Below, piece after piece: positions 36,149 to 42,980 of a stretch of 64,000 nucleotides of DNA. The position numbers and the translations under genes were made by a program. The notes below the pieces were generated by a model. It saw only the letters and a list, made by a program, of their open reading frames with translations. It did not search any database and was not told the DNA's origin. The stretch covers positions 1 to 64,000 of the forward strand of contig NZ_AUDJ01000002.1 of NCBI RefSeq assembly GCF_000425405.1, read 5' to 3'. Each line of letters starts with the position of its first letter. Position 1 is the stretch's first letter. Origin of the DNA: Ferrimonas kyonanensis DSM 18153 (lineage in GTDB: Bacteria > Pseudomonadota > Gammaproteobacteria > Enterobacterales > Shewanellaceae).

Positions 36149-38164
36149 ATGACAAGAAAAATAAAAACTTCATTCGGGGTGTTGTACCCCATCGCGGTCA
36201 CCTTCGGCATCTGTCTGTTGGTGATGACCCTGTCCCGACTCGGCCTGGCCGTGTGGCAGGCAGACAGGGTGGCCGAAGCCGATGGCTGGTCTCGAATCCT
36301 GCTGCGCGGTCTGCGCATTGACCTGTCCTCCCTGTGTTACCTGTTGATTCTGCCTGCGTTGTTAACCACATTGTTGGCGGGCAACGGCGTCATTGGCCGC
36401 AACTGGCTGCGATTATTGCGGCTGATATTGGTGGCCAGTGTGTGGTTTGTGGTGTTTATGGAGGTGGCCACCCCCAGTTTCATTCTGGAATACGATGTGC
36501 GCCCCAACCGGCTGTTTTTCGAGTACCTCATCTATCCCAACGAGGTGTTTGGCATGCTCTGGAGCGGTTATAAGCTGGAGCTGGCCATTGGCGTGGTGGT
36601 CAGTAGCCTGACTCTGGGACTGGCGTGGCGCTGGAGCGGCGATTGGACCCAAAGCTTGACCCTGCCTCGATGGTACTGGCGTCCGTTATTGGCACTGCTG
36701 GTGGTGGCAGTGGGCGTCGGCGGCGCCCGTTCGACTCTGGGGCATCGCCCTTTAAATCCGGCTTTGGTGGCATTTTCCACCGATCCGCTGATCAATGATC
36801 TGACTCTGAATTCGGCGTACTCCATGCTGTTCGCCTATAAACAGATGGAGTCGGAAGACAGCGCCTTTAAGCACTACCCCACCATGGCCAGAGCCGAGAT
36901 TATTGAGCGAATGCGAGCATCGACTCTCATCGAACCCGGACAGTTTTTGTCCGAGGCGATGCCGTCGCTGGCCAGGCACCCGGCCAGCTATCAGGGCAAG
37001 CCAAAAAACCTGGTGATTCTGCTGCAGGAGAGCCTGGGAGCCCGTTACGTCGGCGCCCTGGGTGGGTTGCCGCTGACGCCCAACCTCGATGCTTTATCCC
37101 GCCAGGGCTGGAATTTCAACCGCATGTACGCCACCGGCACTCGATCGGTGCGAGGCATCGAAGCGGTAGTGACCGGCTTTTCGCCGACCCCGGCTCGCTC
37201 GGTGGTTAAACTCACCAAGAGTCAGAAGGGGTTCTTTACCGTTGCCGATCTGCTCAGGAGCCGCGGCTACCATACTCAGTTTGTCTATGGTGGCGAGAGC
37301 CACTTTGACAACATGAAGAGCTTCTTCCTGGGGAATGGCTTTGAAGACATGCAGGACTTTCCCACCTTCGACAAGATGAACTTTGAAGGGGCCTGGGGGG
37401 CGTCCGATGAAGATCTGTACATCAAGGCGCATCAGCAGTTTACGGCGCTGAGCCAGAACGACCAGCCGTTCTTCAGCCTGGTGTTTACCTCCTCCAACCA
37501 CAGTCCCTACGATTACCCTGCGGGGCGCATCGAGCCTTACAATCAACCGGCTCAAACTCGGGAAAATGCCGCTAAGTATTCAGATTGGGCCCTGGGGGAG
37601 TTCTTCAAACAAGCCCGCCAGTCGGACTATTGGCAGGATACGGTGTTTGTGGTGGTGGCGGATCACGATTCCCGGGCCTGGGGGGATCAGCTGGTGCCGA
37701 TTGATCATTTCCGCATTCCGGCGGTGATCGTGGGAGAGGGGATTGAGCCTCGCCAGGATCAGCGCCTGACCAGCCAGTTGGATCTGGCACCGACGCTGTT
37801 GTCATTGATTGGCGTGGATGCCGAGCACCCGATGATCGGTCACGATCTCACTCAGCCGGTACCTCGTAATAAGCAGCGGGCCATCATGCAGTTCTATAAG
37901 AATTTCGCCTGGATGAATGCCGACAATGATGTGGTGATTTACCAGCCGCAGCGTCAGGCTCAGAGTTTTGTCTACCACCCTGACACCACCGAACTGCTGC
38001 CGGCCGCAGCGCCCGTGCCGCAGGAGATGCAACGCACGGCGCTGGCCAATGCCCTTTGGGGTAGCCTTGCCTACCAAAATAGCCTCTATGGCGGCATGGT
38101 GTCCTTGGCTAAGGTGCGCAGTGCCCCTACCGCCGCGCCCATTGCAGCGATGAGTGCCGAGTAG
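36149..38164 (+). CDS. LtaS/OpgB-like phosphoglycerol transferase, sulfatase fold
   Basis: A 671-residue inner-membrane enzyme. The first 200 residues have five helices; the C-terminal periplasmic part is a sulfatase domain of about 380 residues: NLVILLQESLG (Glu metal ligand), ATGTRSVRGIEA with catalytic Thr331, HSPYDYP, and VVADHDSRAWG (Asp/His ligands). LtaS and OpgB move glycerol phosphate from phosphatidylglycerol to teichoic acid or membrane-derived oligosaccharide, releasing diacylglycerol. DgkA, which recycles that diacylglycerol, is encoded just upstream. A true lipoteichoic acid is not expected in a Gram-negative; OpgB-like activity on periplasmic glucans or lipid modification is more likely. 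Confidence 0.8.
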   Translation: MTRKIKTSFGVLYPIAVTFGICLLVMTLSRLGLAVWQADRVAEADGWSRILLRGLRIDLSSLCYLLILPALLTTLLAGNGVIGRNWLRLLRLILVASVWFVVFMEVATPSFILEYDVRPNRLFFEYLIYPNEVFGMLWSGYKLELAIGVVVSSLTLGLAWRWSGDWTQSLTLPRWYWRPLLALLVVAVGVGGARSTLGHRPLNPALVAFSTDPLINDLTLNSAYSMLFAYKQMESEDSAFKHYPTMARAEIIERMRASTLIEPGQFLSEAMPSLARHPASYQGKPKNLVILLQESLGARYVGALGGLPLTPNLDALSRQGWNFNRMYATGTRSVRGIEAVVTGFSPTPARSVVKLTKSQKGFFTVADLLRSRGYHTQFVYGGESHFDNMKSFFLGNGFEDMQDFPTFDKMNFEGAWGASDEDLYIKAHQQFTALSQNDQPFFSLVFTSSNHSPYDYPAGRIEPYNQPAQTRENAAKYSDWALGEFFKQARQSDYWQDTVFVVVADHDSRAWGDQLVPIDHFRIPAVIVGEGIEPRQDQRLTSQLDLAPTLLSLIGVDAEHPMIGHDLTQPVPRNKQRAIMQFYKNFAWMNADNDVVIYQPQRQAQSFVYHPDTTELLPAAAPVPQEMQRTALANALWGSLAYQNSLYGGMVSLAKVRSAPTAAPIAAMSAE

Positions 38165-38206
38165 CGTCGGCACTGGTGAGGTGGCCAGCCAATGGCGTCG
38201 TGGGGA

Positions 38207-38995
38207 CTATTGTGCGGTCAGGCTGTAGCGCTGCGCCGCGCCTTTCCATTTCTGTCCCTGTTGCCAGCGCTCCAGGAAAAGCGGCCCGTCAAGGATCACT
38301 CGGCCACCGATGGCGGTCAGGCCCAGATCAAACAGCACCTGAGGCAATAAGCCGACACTGGGACCAATGAGTGCCACCTGAGCCGCTTGCTGGCAATGGG
38401 GCAGCAGGGAGGACAGGGTGTGGTTGATCACCGTGGTGCCGGTGATCAGGATCTTCTGGCAGTGCTGTAACTCACTGGGATCCATGGTCACCTTAAGCGT
38501 GCCTTCTTCCCGCGCCAATTCTGGCTTCAGTTCGATCACGGTCACCGGGGTGCCTTGCTCGGTCAGGGCGGCGACCAGAGGCGGGAAGTACCCCACCATG
38601 CCGACTCTGTCGCCGTTGTCGATTTTCAGTAACTCAAGGGTATCGGCGGCATCTGGATACTGATACTGCTGTTGTTGCAGCAACCACTGGCTCAGTGCAT
38701 TCAACGCCCCGGTCCCCAACACCCGCTGCCAGGGCTCATCGGCCAGGTACAGCTTGGCCAGCTCGGTAACCGGTTGCTGGCAGAAATGTTGGTAGTGCGA
38801 CGGGTCTTGAAGTTGTTCCAGGGCATCGCCCAGCTTGGTGTAGGTCAGTCCGATGGTGCCGTCGGCCAACTCAATGGCGCCAAACTTGGCGCTGGGGTTG
38901 GAGTCGAGGTCGTTATTGGCGATGTGAATGGCCTTGATGGCCGGCGCTTGTTGCGGCCCCAGGGCCTGCATTACGCCGTGATAGATGGCTTCCAT
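38207..38995 (-). CDS. DUF4213/DUF364 protein, putative heavy-metal chelation
   Basis: A 262-residue soluble protein. The first half matches DUF4213 (ALGPQQAPAIKAIHIANNDL, KFGAIELADGTIGLTYT), the second the Rossmann-like DUF364 (RVGMVGYFPPLVAAL, PVTVIELKPELA, ILITGTTVINHTL, ALIGPSVGLLP). In other organisms these are linked to metal centres or to molybdate/iron chelation, but no activity has been shown that I know of. It stands alone on the minus strand between the phosphoglycerol transferase and a pilin gene. Confidence 0.75.
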   Translation of the reverse strand: MEAIYHGVMQALGPQQAPAIKAIHIANNDLDSNPSAKFGAIELADGTIGLTYTKLGDALEQLQDPSHYQHFCQQPVTELAKLYLADEPWQRVLGTGALNALSQWLLQQQQYQYPDAADTLELLKIDNGDRVGMVGYFPPLVAALTEQGTPVTVIELKPELAREEGTLKVTMDPSELQHCQKILITGTTVINHTLSSLLPHCQQAAQVALIGPSVGLLPQVLFDLGLTAIGGRVILDGPLFLERWQQGQKWKGAAQRYSLTAQ

Positions 38996-39116
38996 AACAA
39001 TTTACCTGAAGAAATGTACCTTGATAATACAAGGTATTAGATGTGAGAACCGAGAGCGGTGAACCGGTTTTTTTATCGGCTCAGAGGTAGGGCGCTGGCG
39101 AACCTAACGGCCCGGA

Positions 39117-39563
39117 TTATTGGCAGCCGCTGCGGGTAATGACCACGTAGGGCTTATCCGGTGTCGGGTTTCCACTCCATCCGGCATAGTTGTAGTCGTG
39201 TCGGCACAGGTTGTTGCCCGAAGGGATCCACACAAACCAGCCGGTGCTGGGTTGATAGGTAAAGCCATCGGTATCCACCAGTAGGCCAATGGCGGCATCG
39301 GTGGGGTAACCATTGATCATGGCGATCTGGACGCCGTTGACTTCGATGCTGTCATTGGGTTGCAGCCCCGCAGCCCGCTGTTTGTAGTGGGCCATGTTGG
39401 CGGCAGCAATCAAGGCAGAGCCCAGCGACTCGAAGGTGGCCATCTCCGCATCATCGGCTAGGTCGATCAGCTTGGGGGCGGCAATCACGGCAAGGATGGC
39501 AACGACCACGATCACGATGACCAGTTCGATAAGGGTAAAGCCTTTGGAGGGTGTTCGAGTCAT
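39117..39563 (-). CDS. Type IV pilin-like prepilin (MSHA-like)
   Basis: A 148-residue prepilin. The leader MTRTPSKG is cut by prepilin peptidase before F9TLIELVIVIVVVAIL, with Glu at +5, as in type IV pilins. The C-terminal head has Cys near CRHDYN and the final SGC, a possible disulfide loop, and the body ANMAHYKQRAAG resembles MshA/MshB-type minor pilins. No other pilus gene is next to it, so it may be a stray minor pilin that joins a pilus made elsewhere. Start ATG 39563 is set by the leader. Confidence 0.8.
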   Translation of the reverse strand: MTRTPSKGFTLIELVIVIVVVAILAVIAAPKLIDLADDAEMATFESLGSALIAAANMAHYKQRAAGLQPNDSIEVNGVQIAMINGYPTDAAIGLLVDTDGFTYQPSTGWFVWIPSGNNLCRHDYNYAGWSGNPTPDKPYVVITRSGCQ

Positions 39564-39761
39564 GAAGGATCCTTATTGCGGCCGAAGGGCATACGTTCTA
39601 CCACAGCATTGGCGGCGATGTTCTGGCGGAGTGTTGCAGGCGACTGTGATTCTAATGCATTGAAATTCATTGCGCCAATCCATGGAGCCGCGGTGAGTCC
39701 GTGTCACACCGCTTTCGCTGTACCCGCTCGGCGGGTAGCCAGTGACTGTGCTACACCCTTT
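39564..39761. other. Gene-free stretch between the pilin gene and the repeat array
   Basis: Contains a possible degenerate first repeat arm (around 39716-39745, GCTCGGCGGGTAGCCAGTG) resembling the left arms of the downstream units. Nothing else recognised. Confidence 0.4.
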
Positions 39762-41198
39762 CGTCGTGGCCGCGCACGCGGGTACCCAGTGTCTGTGCTA
39801 CACCCATACGTCGTGCCCGCGCATGCGGGTAGCCAGTGTCTGTAATTCGTATCTAGGTCAAAGCCGCTGGGCCCTGGCGTTCGCAAGGGCGACGGTGCTA
39901 TAGGGGAGGGGGAGGAGTAAACGAGCAGTGATTGCGCTATCGGCAGACCTCGATGCCGGTCGTTGCGCTCGCCAACCTAAAACACCCTTCGGTCGTGCCC
40001 GCGCACACGGGTAGCCAGCGTCTGTATCTGGTATCAAGGTTAAAGTCACTGGGCCCTCGCGTTCGCAAGGGCGACGGTGCTATAGGGGAGGGGGAGGAGT
40101 AAACGAGCAGTGATTGCGCTATCGGCAGACCTCGATGCCGGTCGTTGCGCTCGCCAACCTAAAACACCCTTCGGTCGTGCCCGCGCACACGGGTAGCCAG
40201 CGTCTGTATCTGGTATCAAGGTTAAAGTCACTGGGCCCTCGCGTTCGCAAGGGCGACGGTGCTATAGGGGAGGGGGAGTAGTAAACGAGCAGTGATTGTG
40301 GTGTCGGCAGACCGTGTTGCCGGTCGTTACCGTCATCAACCTCAAACACCCTTCCGTCGTGCCCGCGCATGCGGGTACCCAGTGTCTGTAATTTGTATCA
40401 AGGTTAAAGTCGCTGGGCCCTCGCCTTCGCAAGGGCGACGGTGCTATAGGGGAGGGGGAGTAGTAAACGAGCAGTGATTGCAGTGTCGGTACAGCTCGGA
40501 GTTGGTTGTTCTCCTCACCAACCTTAAACACCCTTCCCGTCGTGCCCGCGCACGCGGGTAGCCAGTGTCTGTAATTCGTATCAAGGTTAAAGTCACTGGG
40601 CCCTCGCGTTCGCAAGGGCGACACGTTTGGAATGCAGTGCTAGCGGGGGGGCTCAGGCCGCCACCAGGTTATGAGGTTTTCAGGCTGAAGGTTCGTGGGA
40701 CATTTCGATTGCGACTGTGGGTTAATCCATCCTTCCGTCGTGCCCGCGCACGCGGGTACCCAGCGTCTGTGCCTGGTATCAAGATCAAAGCCGCTGGGCC
40801 CTCGCGTTCGCAAGGGCGACACGTTTGGAATGCAGTGCTAGCGGGGGGCTCAGGTCGCCACCAGGTTATGAGGTTTTCAGGCTGAAGGTTCGTGGGACAT
40901 TTCGATTGCGACTGTGGGTTAATCCATCCTTCCGTCGTGCCCGCGCACGCGGGTACCCAGTGTCTGTAATTCGTATCAAGGTTAAAGTCACTGGGCCCTC
41001 GCGTTCGCAAGGGCGACGGAGTGATTAAGGAAGAGCGGTAGTAAGCGAGCAGTGATTGCGGTGTCGGTAGAGCTCGATGCCGGTCGTTGCGCTCGCCAAC
41101 CTAAAACGCTCTCCGTCGTGCCCGCGCACGCGGGTACCCAGCGTCTGTATCTGGTATCAAGGTCAAAGCCGCTGGGCCCTCGCATTCGCAAGGGCGAC
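39762..41198. repeat. Array of eight double-palindrome units (REP/BIME-like)
   Basis: The unit is 84-85 bp: left arm GTCGTGCCCGCGCACGCGGG followed by TACCCAG, a middle of about 30 bp (TATCAAGGTTAAAGTC at its end), and right arm CTGGGCCCTCGCGTTCGCAA followed by GGGCGAC. Each arm is itself a hairpin (CCCGCGCACGCGGG; CCCTCGCGTTCGCAAGGG) and the two arms are near-complementary. Copies at 39809-39893, 39992-40075, 40174-40257, 40356-40439, 40539-40622, 40737-40820, 40934-41017 and 41115-41198, plus one lone left arm at 39762. Spacing is 182-198 bp. Layout matches REP/BIME-type elements; no REP transposase (RAYT) is in the window. Confidence 0.85.
40623..40933. repeat. Type II spacers of the repeat array
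   Basis: The spacers between units 5-6 (40623-40736) and 6-7 (40821-40933) are nearly identical to each other (about 114 bp, containing ACGTTTGGAATGCAGTGCTA and ATGAGGTTTTCAGGCTGAAG) and unrelated to the other spacers, which are about 98 bp and related to each other (TGCTATAGGGGAGGGGGAG, GTAAACGAGCAGTGATTG). So the array grew from two kinds of unit-plus-spacer blocks. Confidence 0.75.
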
Positions 41199-41342
41199 GG
41201 AGTGAAGGGGAACTGCGGAGCCATAAACTACCGCCGTGCCGCCGAATCAGGGAGAGATGATCGCCTTCGGCGTTACTGCGCTCATGCTTCGCTCCGTTGC
41301 GAACTGAAGAGTTTGAACCAAGATCTCCACAACGCGCATAAA

Positions 41343-41380
41343 CAAAAAAGCCCCCGCACTTCGTGCAGGGGCTTTTTTGT
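41343..41380 (-). terminator. Intrinsic terminator of the tRNA-Ser operon
   Basis: Stem GCCCC(C)GCAC / GTGC(A)GGGGC with A-run on the left and T-run on the right, so active on both strands. It starts 6 bp past the 3' CCA of the second tRNA on the minus strand. Confidence 0.85.
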
Positions 41381-41385
41381 TTATA

Positions 41386-41473
41386 TGGCGGTTAGGGAGA
41401 GATTCGAACTCTCGATACGTTGCCGTATACACACTTTCCAGGCGTGCTCCTTCAGCCACTCGGACACCTAACC
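41386..41473 (-). tRNA. tRNA-Ser(GGA), copy 1
   Basis: An 88-nt class II tRNA with encoded CCA. On the minus strand: acceptor GGTTAGG/CCTAACC with discriminator G, D-arm CCGAGTGGCTGAAGG, anticodon arm CACGCCTGGAAAGTGTG with anticodon GGA, long variable arm TATACGGCAACGTA and T-arm with GTTCGAATC. Body identical to copy 2 except the fourth acceptor pair (T-A here, G-C there). Decodes UCC/UCU. Confidence 0.95.
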
Positions 41474-41518
41474 AATTTTCAATTGAGAGTTTTAAGAGCT
41501 CAATCAAACTCTATGCCA

Positions 41519-41585
41519 GGTGGCTGAGAATCCCGCCTATGGCGTGATTATGCTGCGCTGCGTGCAGCCACTCGGACACCTAACC
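41519..41585 (-). pseudogene. Decayed tRNA-Ser-like copy 1
   Basis: Minus strand begins GGTTAGGTGTCCGAGTGGCTG, the first 21 bases of the tRNA that follows it, then skips AAGGAG, keeps CACGC and diverges; the remainder (ending CTCAGCCACC) has no anticodon, variable or T-arm. It can still fold: GTGGCTG near the start pairs with CAGCCAC at the end, with CGCC-ATA-GGCG inside. Nearly identical to copy 2 (three base differences). Confidence 0.7.
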
Positions 41586-41590
41586 AAATA

Positions 41591-41678
41591 TGGCGGTGAG
41601 GGAGAGATTCGAACTCTCGATACGTTGCCGTATACACACTTTCCAGGCGTGCTCCTTCAGCCACTCGGACACCTCACC
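41591..41678 (-). tRNA. tRNA-Ser(GGA), copy 2
   Basis: An 88-nt serine tRNA with the same D, anticodon (GGA), variable and T arms as copy 1 and acceptor stem GGTGAGG/CCTCACC. Encoded CCA at 41591-41593. First intact tRNA after the promoter at 41841-41869; separated from copy 1 by a decayed copy. Confidence 0.95.
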
Positions 41679-41731
41679 AAATTTTGGGTTTTTGTTTTGA
41701 GAGCCAACCGTGCTCTGTTTCGGTGATTTTT

Positions 41732-41798
41732 GGTGGCTGAGAATCCCGCCTGTGGCGTGATTAAGCTGCGCTGCGTGCAGCCACTCGGACACCTCACC
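41732..41798 (-). pseudogene. Decayed tRNA-Ser-like copy 2
   Basis: Same 67-nt layout as the decayed copy 1 but begins GGTGAGG, matching the acceptor variant of the tRNA that follows it. The CGCC-ACA-GGCG inner hairpin and the GTGGCTG/CAGCCAC outer stem are kept, so the three substitutions between the copies lie in loops or acceptor positions. Confidence 0.7.
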
Positions 41799-41840
41799 AA
41801 ATTGTTTGTCTTGAACGACGTATCGCTGAAGACGGGGCGT

Positions 41841-41869
41841 ACTTTACGGGCTGAGTTGGTGAGGGTCAA
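41841..41869 (-). promoter_or_regulatory. Promoter of the tRNA-Ser operon
   Basis: On the minus strand TTGACC (41869-41864), 17 bp, TAAAGT (41846-41841), followed by a GC-rich discriminator (ACGCCCCG). This is the layout of growth-rate and stringently controlled stable-RNA promoters. Predicted start near 41834, 36 bp before the decayed copy 2. Confidence 0.75.
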
Positions 41870-41977
41870 GAAGCAATGTAAGAGTTTGTGGCCGTTTGCC
41901 TTGGTTTTAGCCGCTTCGGTTGAATTTTCTCAGGTTTTTGCCAGCGGCTGCAGCATTAACGGGAGCGTTGGGGCGGA

Positions 41978-42193
41978 TCAGACCCACCCCATGTGCCAGC
42001 GGTCGGAGTTTTGCAGCTCTTCGGTACGCAGTTCCACCGGCATGCGGTTATTGACCCCCTGCAGGCCAACCCGGGTGACGTGGCCGTGGCTGTCGGTAAA
42101 GGTGTAGGTGACCCAGAAGTGGGTGTCGTCATTGACGGCGCTGTAGGCGGTCCATTTACTCAGGTGAAGCTGGCTTTCAGGAAATACGTTCAT
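41978..42193 (-). CDS. TIGR02450 family Trp-rich small protein
   Basis: A 71-residue protein from ATG 42193 (GGGGA 9 bp upstream; an in-frame ATG at 42208 would add five residues). The TIGR02450 pattern is visible: LHLSKWTAY near the start, HFWVTYTF, and a closing ELQNSDRWHMGWV with three Trp in all. The family is common in marine gammaproteobacteria and cyanobacteria and its role is unknown. Soluble, no signal peptide. Sits alone behind the tRNA operon promoter, on the same strand. Confidence 0.65.
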   Translation of the reverse strand: MNVFPESQLHLSKWTAYSAVNDDTHFWVTYTFTDSHGHVTRVGLQGVNNRMPVELRTEELQNSDRWHMGWV

Positions 42194-42410
42194 CAGTCCG
42201 GTCCCCATAATGCTAAGAACAGGTGCGCGCCTCCTGCGTGGCCCCTGAATTCAGTGTAGTCGGTGATGGCACCGCTGCAACACTAGGGGGCGGAGGCACC
42301 TCAAGGGTGAAAAGAGTCGGAAATAATTCAGTCCATTAGCGGCCATGACTTGTCAATGTCACGGCGATTGTTCAGGATGGGATTTGATTCCGACAGCAAA
42401 GGAGCGAGCG

Positions 42411-42899
42411 ATGTTGGACCTGTTACCTGACTTGTGTGATCAGTTCAGTGAGGAATTGACCATACTGCCTCCCCGATTCCGCCAATTTGGCGGCAAGAGC
42501 CTATTCTGGGGCCCGGTTCACTGCATCCGATGCCCTGAAGACAACACCTTGGTGCGCCATTGCCTGTCTCAGCCTGGAGAGGGGCGGGTACTGGTGGTCG
42601 ATGGCGGCGGCCAGGAGCGGCGAGCCTTGCTGGGGGACAACCTGGCAAAACTGGCCTTGGATAACGGCTGGGCCGGTGTGGTGGTGTACGGCTACATTCG
42701 TGATGTGGCCACCATTGGAACCATGGATTTGGGGGTACAGGCCTTAGGAGCCATGCCGCTGAAAACCGATAAGCGCGGCCTGGGCGAACAGGGCGTGGTG
42801 ATCGAGATTGAAGGCCGGCGCATCGAACCGGGTCAATATCTGTACGCCGATGATAACGGCATCGTGGTTTGCAACCGAGAATTGCCGCTATCTGAGTAA
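42411..42899 (+). CDS. RraA-like protein
   Basis: A 162-residue protein with AAAGGAG 6 bp before ATG 42411. It has the RraA fold: LPDLCDQF opening, FGGKSLFWGPV, GEGRVLVVDGGGQERRALLGD, YGYIRDV and LYADDNGIVV. In E. coli RraA inhibits RNase E in a trimeric ring; relatives include 4-hydroxy-4-methyl-2-oxoglutarate aldolases. DGGG...RRALLGD and a GxxRD-like segment (YGYIRDV) would hold the aldolase site, so either role is possible. Length equals E. coli RraA (161). Single gene. Confidence 0.75.
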   Translation: MLDLLPDLCDQFSEELTILPPRFRQFGGKSLFWGPVHCIRCPEDNTLVRHCLSQPGEGRVLVVDGGGQERRALLGDNLAKLALDNGWAGVVVYGYIRDVATIGTMDLGVQALGAMPLKTDKRGLGEQGVVIEIEGRRIEPGQYLYADDNGIVVCNRELPLSE

Positions 42900-42980
42900 C
42901 ATAGCCTTAGGTTGGTATACACTAAAGAGATAAACACCGGCCACCACTGGCGGGCGTTATCGATTTTGAACGGAAAAGTG

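Noticed and set aside
39762-41198. CRISPR array
   Set aside because: Repeats are 84 bp and each is two hairpins, spacers are near-identical within families, and no cas gene is nearby.
39858-41224. Short proteins encoded in the repeat array
   Set aside because: Frames repeat with the unit and share Arg/Pro-rich ends; none has a ribosome site or an independent start.
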